NCBI GenBank assembly: GCA_038046485.1
Contig: JBBSWA010000035.1
Span: 1 to 52,300 of the forward strand
Reading direction: 5' to 3'
DNA: 52,300 nucleotides
Source: JBBSWA01 sp038046485
Lineage (GTDB): Archaea > Nanobdellota > Nanobdellia > Woesearchaeales > SM23-78
Part shown: positions 17,027-23,873 of the stretch, piece after piece
Position numbering within the stretch: position 1 is the first letter of the stretch
How the letters are laid out: each line of letters opens with the position of its first letter
The notes under the pieces: generated by a model
The model's database searches: none
What the model was told of the DNA's origin: nothing
The model's input: only the letters and a program-made list of their open reading frames with translations
Made by a program: the position numbers and the translations under genes

Positions 17027-17046
17027 TACCTCGAACGCTCGAGGTA
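17027..17046 (-). terminator. Terminator hairpin after mini-gene
   Basis: TACCTCGA/TCGAGGTA with an ACGC loop; on the minus strand it is followed by TGCTTTTTCTTATTT. It separates the 13-codon reading frame at 17063-17104 from the rpsB promoter. Confidence 0.55.
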
Positions 17047-17062
17047 GCAAAAAATAGCGAAC

Positions 17063-17104
17063 TTAATTTCGCTTTTTCTTAACTGCCTTCTTCTTTTTTG
17101 CCAT
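17063..17104 (-). CDS. Tiny Lys-rich peptide
   Basis: A 13-codon frame, MAKKKKAVKKKRN. It is too short to prove by composition, but it has a full set of signals: TATA-like TTTTAAATATG at about 17150-17160, GAGGTG about 10 nt before the ATG, and a terminator-like hairpin with a T-run after the stop. Very basic peptides are known in archaeal ribosomes (eL41 is about 25 aa), so a ribosome-bound peptide is one possibility; a short regulatory RNA is another. Confidence 0.4.
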   Translation of the reverse strand: MAKKKKAVKKKRN

Positions 17105-17175
17105 GGTTGAATTCACCTCTTAGTGTGATTTATCCATTTATTGGAATAATCATATTTAAAACTTTCGATTTCGCA

Positions 17176-17718
17176 TTATTTTTGTGCTCTAAAACGCGAA
17201 ATTGCACCATATTTTGAACCTTCTTGCGATAAAATAGAACGATACATGGTAAATTCTTCGACTACAAATGATTGACCTTCCAAATATATTCTCTTTGCTT
17301 CTTTCAAAAAATTATTTTTTTCTTCCAAAGAAAGTTTCTTTATTCTTGCTAATGTGACATGATCCTGAAATGGATGATCGTTTTTGAATTCTTTTAGATT
17401 CCCACCTAGATCTTGCGATATTTTTTCTAATCCGGATGGGTCAATAAAATTAACCCAAAAAATCTGTGGAGCGTTCTCACTCGGAAAAAAGCCTAATTGA
17501 CTTAACGTTAAGCTAAATTTTACAAATTGGATATCCGATAAGCGGCGAATTATATCAGCAGTCCTTGTTTCATCTACTTCTCCTAAAAACTTTAACGTCA
17601 CATGTAGGTTTTCTTCTTTAACCCATGCGATTTTTCCTTTCTGTGAAAATCTACCCTTAAGACTTGAAAGATACTTTTTTACCTCCAATGGCAGGTCTAC
17701 TGCTATGAACAGACGCAT
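17176..17718 (-). CDS. thpR: RNA 2',3'-cyclic phosphodiesterase (2'-5' RNA ligase family)
   Basis: A 180-aa protein of the two-histidine phosphoesterase superfamily, normal length. Both catalytic HxT motifs are present: NLHVTLKFLG (about 38-47) and FQDHVTLARIK (about 117-127). These enzymes open 2',3'-cyclic phosphates on RNA and can join tRNA halves in vitro. The ATG 17718 begins the usual MRLFIAVDLP start. The gene sits 32 nt after the TRAM gene on the same strand and may be cotranscribed. Confidence 0.9.
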   Translation of the reverse strand: MRLFIAVDLPLEVKKYLSSLKGRFSQKGKIAWVKEENLHVTLKFLGEVDETRTADIIRRLSDIQFVKFSLTLSQLGFFPSENAPQIFWVNFIDPSGLEKISQDLGGNLKEFKNDHPFQDHVTLARIKKLSLEEKNNFLKEAKRIYLEGQSFVVEEFTMYRSILSQEGSKYGAISRFRAQK

Positions 17719-17750
17719 AAAAAAATAAAAGATAAGAATTATAAAAAGTT

Positions 17751-18074
17751 TTAGAAATTCTCCGAGTCTTCTGAGGCGTTGTATTGCTCCTCTTCTTCTG
17801 GAGCTTCTTCAGCTGATTCTTCTGAAGATTCGCTTGATTCTGAAGTGTTACCGCCGCTTGCGCTGCCTGCAACTTCACCAAAACCAACCTTCTGTAAGAC
17901 TTTTACTACACGGATGCGAACTTTATCGCCCTGGGCTACACCTGGAACAAAAATAACAAACCCGTCCTTGCGAGCGATTCCATCCCCTTTCTCGCCAAGA
18001 GCTTCTATCGTTGCTTCGAACTCATCCCCTTCTTTAACTGGGGCAAAATTACGTCCAAACCCTCTAGGTTCCAT
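17751..18074 (-). CDS. TRAM-domain protein
   Basis: A 107-aa protein. Residues about 12-70 form a TRAM domain: VKEGDEFEATIEALGEKGDG, IARKDGFVIFVPG, GDKVRIRVVKVLQKVGFGEV. Small archaeal TRAM proteins bind RNA and have been proposed as cold-shock-like chaperones. The tail of about 35 residues is Ser/Glu-rich and probably disordered. AGGTGA lies 7-8 nt before the ATG. A TATA-like TTTATAAAG on the minus strand lies near 18160-18170. Confidence 0.88.
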   Translation of the reverse strand: MEPRGFGRNFAPVKEGDEFEATIEALGEKGDGIARKDGFVIFVPGVAQGDKVRIRVVKVLQKVGFGEVAGSASGGNTSESSESSEESAEEAPEEEEQYNASEDSENF

Positions 18075-18189
18075 ATTATTTATTCACCTTTTTATTTATG
18101 CAGCTTGACAAACCTCAAGAAAGAGATCTTCACTACACATCCTCTTAGAAAAAAGTTTTTCTTTATAAATTTAGTGGAACGATCGTCCA

Positions 18190-18227
18190 GAATAGAAAAA
18201 AAAGAAAAAAATACGCTTAATAAGCGC
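18190..18227 (-). terminator. radA terminator
   Basis: On the minus strand, just after the RadA stop, CGCTT/AAGCG with an ATT loop (about 18213-18225) is followed by TATTTTTTTC and more T-rich sequence, the form of an intrinsic-type terminator. Confidence 0.55.
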
Positions 18228-18243
18228 AGGGTGCGATTATGAC

Positions 18244-19278
18244 CTAAGCATCTTCGATCCCATGCTCGGTTATTTGAAAGATGCACTCACTGTCTGGTAA
18301 GTTTGGAGCGTCGATGAGCTTACCTACCCGGGTTCCTTTCTTGCCTCTTCGCAAGTATATCCGGAAGGTGCTATTGTGCCCCACAATGTTTCCACCAATT
18401 GCCTCTGTAGGATCTCCAAAAAAGGTATCGGGCCTTGCCATCACCTGGTTTGTCACATATACACACAAGTTGTACATGTCTGCGACCTTAGCTAAAACAT
18501 GCATGTGCTTATTCAACTTCTGCTGACGCTCGGCTAAGGTACCACGCCCAACAAACTCTGCTCTGAAATGGGCTGTAAGAGAATCCACAATCACAATTCT
18601 TACATTCAAACCCTGCTTGATCAACTCTTCTACTTTTTCAGCCAGCAGCATTTGATGATCGGAGTTAAAGGCTCGAGCTACCTTGATGTTACGTAATACT
18701 TTATCTGGATCCAACTTCTTGCCCAAAGCGAATTGCCTTATGCGCTCAGGACGAAAGGTATTTTCCGTATCAATATATACAGCTACAGCCGTTGGATCGG
18801 ATAGTTGGCAGTTTACTGCCAGGGCATGCCCAATTTGAGTCTTACTACTCCCATATTGACCAAAGCACTCTACAATGGAGCCTGTCTCAAATCCTCCTGC
18901 TAGCATGGTGTCAAAGTTTTTACTCCCACTACTGATGCGGATGACCTTTTCCCGCTTTTTCATGATATCTTCACCGGACTGAAAACCCATATCAAAATTG
19001 TCCCGAGCACACTGAATCATTTTTCTTGCGACGGATTCTGTGACGCCGGAAGCTTCCACCAATTCACCGGGCGTTGCAACAGCAATGGATAAGGGTGTAT
19101 CGAAGCCTGCAGCAGCTAATTTTTCTTCTGTAGCTGCACCCACTCCAGGTAAGTCTCCTAATACCTGCTCTTTCTTAGAAGTCGTTACGACGAGCTTCTT
19201 TTCTACCTTTGCTTCCACTTTTGTTTCTTCCATTATTTGCGCCTTTTTGGGCAATTGTTTCAATTCTAATTCTTGCAT
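18244..19278 (-). CDS. radA: Recombinase RadA
   Basis: A 344-aa strand-exchange recombinase. The N-terminal helix-hairpin-helix domain (about 40-95: DLPGVGAATEEKLAAAG) is followed by the RecA core. Walker A at 140-147 reads GQYGSSKT rather than the usual GEFGSGKT, so the Gly before the catalytic Lys is Ser. Walker B IVIVDSL and the L2-side NQVMARPDTFFGDPTEAIGG are normal. GAGGTG 6 nt before ATG 19278 fixes this start over the GTG at 19287. There is no intein. Confidence 0.93.
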   Translation of the reverse strand: MQELELKQLPKKAQIMEETKVEAKVEKKLVVTTSKKEQVLGDLPGVGAATEEKLAAAGFDTPLSIAVATPGELVEASGVTESVARKMIQCARDNFDMGFQSGEDIMKKREKVIRISSGSKNFDTMLAGGFETGSIVECFGQYGSSKTQIGHALAVNCQLSDPTAVAVYIDTENTFRPERIRQFALGKKLDPDKVLRNIKVARAFNSDHQMLLAEKVEELIKQGLNVRIVIVDSLTAHFRAEFVGRGTLAERQQKLNKHMHVLAKVADMYNLCVYVTNQVMARPDTFFGDPTEAIGGNIVGHNSTFRIYLRRGKKGTRVGKLIDAPNLPDSECIFQITEHGIEDA

Positions 19279-19396
19279 AGTAAACACCTCATGTTTATTA
19301 ATTTTAGGTTGCTTGTTTACAACCCGACGGTTTTAATAATGATTTCCGAGTGAAAGTCGGAAACCATTCGGATTTTGAGTTACAAAACCGTAAACT

Positions 19397-19705
19397 TTAC
19401 GCTTCCTCGTCTTGTGCTACCTCAAAAGAGAGGAACTCGTATGCCTTTGACAAGACTAACGAAGCCTTTGGTAAGTCATTTGCTCGTAAGGAATTTGTTG
19501 ACTGCCAAACGCCTGACTTATCCTTGTAAGATCGGCCAAAAGAAACCGTGCGATAGATGTAGTTCTCTCCTTCCTTTGACTTACTCTCGTTCTTCCAAAT
19601 CGTTGCAGTAATCGCACCAATTCGAATCTTCTTTTCCGGCAATTGCTTACCGGCACTTTCTACGGCCTCTTGGCCGACTATATTTTTTCCTATGTTTTTT
19701 TCCAT
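19397..19705 (-). CDS. Hypothetical protein (WKNE...RSYKD...NDLPKA type)
   Basis: A 102-aa protein. Its core IRIGAITATIWKNE, then YRTVSFGRSYKDKSGVWQST, then NDLPKASLVLSKAYEFL resembles a small conserved family I associate with plasmids, phages and DPANN archaea, of unknown function; the beta-rich core could be an OB-like fold. GGAGAAGGAG stands 5-14 nt before ATG 19705. The open frame continues upstream to 19744 but without a ribosome site. The endonuclease gene lies immediately upstream on the same strand. Confidence 0.6.
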   Translation of the reverse strand: MEKNIGKNIVGQEAVESAGKQLPEKKIRIGAITATIWKNESKSKEGENYIYRTVSFGRSYKDKSGVWQSTNSLRANDLPKASLVLSKAYEFLSFEVAQDEEA

Positions 19706-19736
19706 GTTTCTCCTTCTCCTTGCTTTCGCTTTTTTT

Positions 19737-20552
19737 TCAACCACTTATCGGCCACGAACTTTGTTCTGTGACCTCATTTAAGAGGATGGAGTGTGATGTA
19801 GTTTGATCTCCTAGTTTGTATTTCATACAGCTAGGAACCTCAAATTCTTTGAATAAACTTAGCAATCTTTTTGTATCATCGACAGTAAAAGAAAGATAAT
19901 ACCAGACTTTACCTTCATACTTTTTAGACCCTTTTAACGTGTGAATTCTTGGATCTATACCATATTTCTCTTTAAACCACTCTTTTATCAATACTTGCTC
20001 TTCAAAGGAAAAGCCATTTGTGTGGAGCTTACCCTGATTGTCTCTTTTATGATAAGAACCATCGTCTAAATACCAAATAAGTAACCCCAACTTGTTTATT
20101 CGGTCTAAAATAAGCCTGTTTACAGATTTTTTCCCATTAGAATAAAAAAGATCATGGTACTCATTAAGTGCTCTAAAGTTCTTACTTTGAAATAAATATG
20201 TACCTATTTTTGTCTTTCTTATCTTGAAATTTAGTCTCTGCAATAGAGCTATCTTCCACAACATATACTCTTTTTGAGCTAGACAATGCCCCCCTTCTAG
20301 GTTAGCATTTTTTGAAGTATGATTAATCCTACAACTCAAATCACCTAATAAGCTACCAATAACTACCTGTTCTTCAACTTCATTTAGCTCTAATTCTTCT
20401 CTAATTAATGAAGAAGCCTTTTTTATCCCTAATCTGCTTGCCTTAATCCTAAGAGCATTAGGAGATTTACCGAGAGTGTCACTTAGTTTTTTATCCTCTG
20501 TTATAGGAAAATTCTCTTTTAAACATACTAATTCTTGTTGGTTCCATCTCAT
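19737..20552 (-). CDS. LAGLIDADG homing endonuclease (freestanding)
   Basis: A 271-aa protein with two LAGLIDADG-like helices, VVIGSLLGDLS (about 64-74) and GLLIWYLDDGSY (about 155-166), as in single-chain enzymes. Residues 1-45 form a SANT/HTH-like helical module (RWNQQELVCLKENF; PNALRIKASRLGI). It is not fused to an intein host and no intron host is visible. It may be a selfish freestanding endonuclease or act on the neighbouring region. AGGT lies 7-8 nt upstream of the ATG. TATATAAAAAAA at 20683-20695 predicts a leader of about 110 nt. Confidence 0.85.
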   Translation of the reverse strand: MRWNQQELVCLKENFPITEDKKLSDTLGKSPNALRIKASRLGIKKASSLIREELELNEVEEQVVIGSLLGDLSCRINHTSKNANLEGGHCLAQKEYMLWKIALLQRLNFKIRKTKIGTYLFQSKNFRALNEYHDLFYSNGKKSVNRLILDRINKLGLLIWYLDDGSYHKRDNQGKLHTNGFSFEEQVLIKEWFKEKYGIDPRIHTLKGSKKYEGKVWYYLSFTVDDTKRLLSLFKEFEVPSCMKYKLGDQTTSHSILLNEVTEQSSWPISG

Positions 20553-20574
20553 TTATTTCTACCTTTTTTAGGGT

Positions 20575-20662
20575 CCCAAAAACCGGCTTTGCCGCCGGTC
20601 CAGGGATGGGGGGTGTGCAACAAACGATGTTCATTGCACGATTCATGCCGTTGTGGCACGAA
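20575..20662 (-). promoter_or_regulatory. Structured leader of the endonuclease gene
   Basis: Between the predicted transcript start (near 20660) and the ATG at 20552 there are three stems: TGCC/GGCA, TGCAA/TTGCA with a long loop, and ACCGGC/GCCGGT near 20589-20608, which lies inside a GGACC/GGGACC-type pair. The leader is GC-rich relative to its surroundings. No known riboswitch is recognised. The 20553-20781 gap holds no further gene. Confidence 0.35.
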
Positions 20663-20781
20663 CTATATCTCTTAGAAACTCATTTTTTTATATACCCTGT
20701 CAGCCGATGTCCAGTGGGAAGTGGGGGAGTGGAGTGAGAATGCTCCTCTAACTTTATAATAAACCCCTTCATTCTGCTCTC

Positions 20782-21240
20782 ATGAACCTACGTGTTGCTC
20801 GAGAAGAAGATAAGAGAACGCTCGAAGATTTACTTATGCTTATAACTAAATGGGACTCTAAGGGGGTTCAATCTAGAGTGAGCCAATTCTTAGAGAAATC
20901 CGACCGAGACTTTCTTATTGCTGTTGAAGATGCTGTACTTATCGGTTATGCCGGCATTAGGGAACAAGAAGACAGCCCTATTGCCCTCCCAAACTCTGAA
21001 GAAATTGCTCACATTGCTTGGCTAGGAGTGCATCCGAATTATCGTAAAAGAGGAACTGGAAGCTCTTTGTTACAGGCTTGCAATAGTTGGGCTTTGAAAC
21101 ACGAGAAGAAAAAAATCTGGCTGGATTGCTTACCTAAAGTTAAAGTCACTTCCTTTTACGAACAAAATGGATATCGGATTGAAGGAACTTATAATTTTAA
21201 CGGCCGAACCCGAAATGTATTGACAACTCATTGTGAATAG
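20782..21240 (+). CDS. GNAT-family N-acetyltransferase
   Basis: A 152-aa protein. The acetyl-CoA binding motif A, HIAWLGVHPNYRKRGTGSSL, is at about 72-91 and the C-terminal FYEQNGYRIEGTYNF is at about 130-144. The substrate is unknown; it could be a protein N-terminus, a small amine or an antibiotic. CTTTATAATAAA lies about 25 nt before the ATG, so the mRNA is leaderless. Confidence 0.87.
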   Translation: MNLRVAREEDKRTLEDLLMLITKWDSKGVQSRVSQFLEKSDRDFLIAVEDAVLIGYAGIREQEDSPIALPNSEEIAHIAWLGVHPNYRKRGTGSSLLQACNSWALKHEKKKIWLDCLPKVKVTSFYEQNGYRIEGTYNFNGRTRNVLTTHCE

Positions 21241-21297
21241 GTTGTAGCTTAATTCCAGCGTTACATTTATATATGCTCAGCGTCTAAGAGAAAGAAA

Positions 21298-21420
21298 TGT
21301 TTAGCATCTTCAAAACTCGTGGTGATTCTCTAGAAGGTTCTGCGCCCCCGAAGGGGCCGACCCCGCGCAACGAACCTAAATCTATCACTCGAAGGAGTTT
21401 TGACTCGAGGATGCTAAACA
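21298..21420 (+). repeat. Rod-shaped structured repeat, copy 4, at operon start
   Basis: TGTTTAGCATC (21298-21308) pairs with GATGCTAAACA (21410-21420). The 1x6 loop is T21309 against CTCGAG (21404-21409). The inner helix TCAAAACTC (21310-21318) with GAGTTTTGA (21395-21403) is identical to copy 1. Inside lie GTGGTGAT/ATCAC, GGTTC/GAACC and CCCC/GGGG pairings. TATA CATTTATATATG (21264-21275) predicts transcription from about 21293, at the foot of the rod, so it would form the 5' leader of the envelope operon. ATG 21411 is inside the closing helix. Confidence 0.55.
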
Positions 21421-22775
21421 AACACAGAATGCGGAACAAACGAGGCCAATCAGCGAGTGGAGCCGCCATCCTTGTGATTGTGCTTGCTGTACTTATCATT
21501 CTCTACCTTATCAGCCTTAAACCTGAAGACCGAGCGGCCTTACTCGGCGATGGAAAACCTAATGTAGGCGGATCGGACAATGGACAAGGCCAAAATCCTG
21601 GACTTAATGACCGAAATGTACGCCAAGGCTTCCAACAAACGCCTTCAGGCCAGGTCATCCTTCAACAAGCGATTGGAAGACTCTACCCAGAAGGAAGTAA
21701 TCTTCTTGATCATCCCCTTCCTAGCTTTACTATATTTACTCGAACCAATGCCAAAGCCCTTAAAACCATTGATCACGCCTATATTAAGAACAGTTTCTTA
21801 GGAAAAACCAAGTACAACCTAAGCTTCAACTACGACAAAACAACCATGCAAAGTCCCTTACTCTCCTTTATTGCGGATATATACGATGGAACCTTACAAA
21901 TCTATCTCAATGGACAACCGGTTTATGAGCGGACGCTCAAAAGCCCAACTCCCCCACCTATTGCACTACCCGAAGATTACCTTCTTATTAATAATGAACT
22001 CACCTTTGAGACGGACTCAGCCGGCGCTGCCTTCTGGCGCGTCCATGAATTTAACTTACAAAACATTATGATTACTGCCGACGTAAAAGATACTCAAGCT
22101 TCTACGGCTGAACACCACTTCACGTTGCCTCAAAATGAATACCAACACCTCTCCTACCTTCAACTCACCTTTAATCCCATTTGTGATCCGAAAGTTACCG
22201 GACGCCTCATCCTACGCGTGAACAACCGACCACTCAGCAGCAGCTACCCTGAATGCGCCCAACAAGCAACCCTTCAAATCAGCTCGGACTTGCTTCAAAG
22301 CGGTGATAACACCCTCTTCTTCTTATCTGAACAATCCACCTATTTAATCGATGGCGTGCACCTACGCAGTGTCCTTAGTAGCGGCATGAACCCTACCTAT
22401 TATTTTAACCTGCCTCTCGATATTTATACTGCTCTAGGTGGACAAGGAGGAGGCTATTCAGCCCCTCAAAGTGGACAAGGAATGCAGGGTGGCGGCTATC
22501 CTGGAGGAGACCCCAATCAACAAGGAGGAATGGCTGGATATGGAAGCACCGCAAGCCTTATTGTTACTGTACGCTTTGCTGATGCGACGCAACAAAAAGT
22601 GGTTACCTTGAATGTGAATGGCTTCCAAAACACCATTGAAACAACTGACTTAAGTTATTCTACTTTAGTTCCACCTGAATTTTTAATTGATGGACCCAAC
22701 AGCATCCAACTCGTCCCTCAAGGAAGCCCCCTAGATATTGCTGAACTGCGCGTAGAGATCCAGCAATCCGGATGA
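21411..22775 (+). CDS. Envelope protein with class III signal-like N-terminus
   Basis: A protein of about 454 aa. The N-terminus MRNKRGQSASGAAILVIVLA has the basic-RGQSA-hydrophobic pattern of archaeal prepilin-like class III signals, followed by a single membrane helix and KPEDRAALLGD. The rest is beta-rich and outside the cell, with a Gly/Gln-rich stretch around residues 345-385. The frame continues upstream to 21297, but that part is the structured repeat, so the start is ATG 21411 or ATG 21429. It is the first gene of a five-gene operon; the next gene overlaps by 4 bases. Function is unknown. Confidence 0.7.
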   Translation: MLNKHRMRNKRGQSASGAAILVIVLAVLIILYLISLKPEDRAALLGDGKPNVGGSDNGQGQNPGLNDRNVRQGFQQTPSGQVILQQAIGRLYPEGSNLLDHPLPSFTIFTRTNAKALKTIDHAYIKNSFLGKTKYNLSFNYDKTTMQSPLLSFIADIYDGTLQIYLNGQPVYERTLKSPTPPPIALPEDYLLINNELTFETDSAGAAFWRVHEFNLQNIMITADVKDTQASTAEHHFTLPQNEYQHLSYLQLTFNPICDPKVTGRLILRVNNRPLSSSYPECAQQATLQISSDLLQSGDNTLFFLSEQSTYLIDGVHLRSVLSSGMNPTYYFNLPLDIYTALGGQGGGYSAPQSGQGMQGGGYPGGDPNQQGGMAGYGSTASLIVTVRFADATQQKVVTLNVNGFQNTIETTDLSYSTLVPPEFLIDGPNSIQLVPQGSPLDIAELRVEIQQSG

Positions 22776-23737
22776 AAAGAATGATGAAACCCTTGCTTTT
22801 TGTTTCTATAAGCTTATTGCTTCTTGTTGCATGCACACAAACCATTAATGAACAAATCCCTAAACAAGTGATTACTACCTTTGAACAGTGTGTGCGCGCC
22901 GGCTATCCTGTTATGGAAAGCTACCCTCGACAGTGCAATACTCCTGAGGGAAAACACTTTGTAGAAGAAACAACTCAACCCTCTATCACAAACTTTGAAG
23001 AATGCGCCCAAGCTGGAGGCCGTGTCTATTATTCCTATCCTGCTAAATGTGAAACACAGAACGGCAAATGGTTTACTGGAAGCCGAGGATGCCAAAACTC
23101 TAATGAGTGTGGGTTAGGATTTACCTGCCAACAGGGAAAGTGCGAAATACCTGAGCAAGAAGAAAAAGCCTGCAAGGATTTATGTGGAGATGGGCAATGC
23201 CAAGAGGTAGTCTGTATGGCCATCGGCTGCCCTTGCGCTGAACGTGCTGAAAGCTGCCCGCAAGACTGCGCAACAACCGACTGCCCCCCAACCCCAATAC
23301 CTATGTGCATGATCGGAACCCATCTCATAAAAGAACTGAATGCAAACGGATGTCCAGTATACGCGTGCAAACCACAAAAGGGATGCAACCTTATCGCAAA
23401 GGTCTGCCCCGATGGAAGCGCTGTGGGACAAGTAGGCCCCAACTGTGAATATGCTCCTTGCCCGGGTGAATCAAACCAAGCCACATGCAATAACCATATT
23501 TGCGAAGAAGGCGAAGCGAATGATCCTGGTGGCTGCGGACCTGGTGCAGATCCTCGATGCCTAGGAGGTCCTGCACGGGTAGGAAGCTGCCCTGAAGATT
23601 GTATTTCTTCCCCACCCCCAGGAACTCCTTGCTGTTACATCGCCCCAGGAATGTGCCCCTATACTGGAGAGCAACCCTGTCAAACGGGAAAATACATCGA
23701 TTGCTCTGCTCCAATTTGTAATTCCCGCGTGCGATGA
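22772..23737 (+). CDS. Cys-rich lipoprotein
   Basis: A 321-aa protein with a lipoprotein signal (LLFVSISLLLLVAC, Cys 21 as the likely lipidation site). Two related repeats follow: TFEQCVRAGYPVMESYPRQC and NFEECAQAGGRVYYSYPAKC, a motif seen in many archaeal envelope proteins. Then come several disulfide-rich modules (CGDGQCQE; CSDG-like CPDGS; CPEDC). It overlaps its neighbour through ATGA. It is probably anchored outside the membrane and stabilised by disulfides. Confidence 0.7.
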   Translation: MKRMMKPLLFVSISLLLLVACTQTINEQIPKQVITTFEQCVRAGYPVMESYPRQCNTPEGKHFVEETTQPSITNFEECAQAGGRVYYSYPAKCETQNGKWFTGSRGCQNSNECGLGFTCQQGKCEIPEQEEKACKDLCGDGQCQEVVCMAIGCPCAERAESCPQDCATTDCPPTPIPMCMIGTHLIKELNANGCPVYACKPQKGCNLIAKVCPDGSAVGQVGPNCEYAPCPGESNQATCNNHICEEGEANDPGGCGPGADPRCLGGPARVGSCPEDCISSPPPGTPCCYIAPGMCPYTGEQPCQTGKYIDCSAPICNSRVR

Positions 23738-23799
23738 ATTTCTCGACTCAAATCTAGACAAGATTTATATACCTAGAATAGCGAAAATAGGTTAAAAGA

Positions 23800-23829
23800 G
23801 GTTCTCAGAAACAAACGATTTCTGGATCC
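23800..23829. repeat. Single bulged hairpin, half copy of the double-hairpin family
   Basis: GGTTC, extrahelical T23805, CAGAAA, loop CAAACGA, TTTCTG, GATCC. This is the plan of hairpin 1 in copies a and b, with the bulge on the 5' side, but there is no second hairpin. It lies in the leader of the 23874 gene, after a TTTATATA box (about 23764-23771), and is followed by CTTTTTT/AAAAAAG. Confidence 0.45.
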
Positions 23830-23873
23830 GTCTTTTTTATGCTAAAAAAGAGGGGAGCTAACGCTTCTAAACT

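Noticed and set aside
19737..20552. LAGLIDADG frame as an intein or intron-encoded protein inside a neighbouring gene
   Set aside because: It has its own start, stop and ribosome site, and neither neighbour is split around it.
20575..20662. Further double-hairpin copy in the endonuclease leader
   Set aside because: It has stems, but neither the bulge positions nor the overlapping linker of the family.
21297..21410. N-terminal extension of the envelope protein from ATG 21297
   Set aside because: That stretch is the structured repeat shared with other loci; the signal-like N-terminus begins after it.
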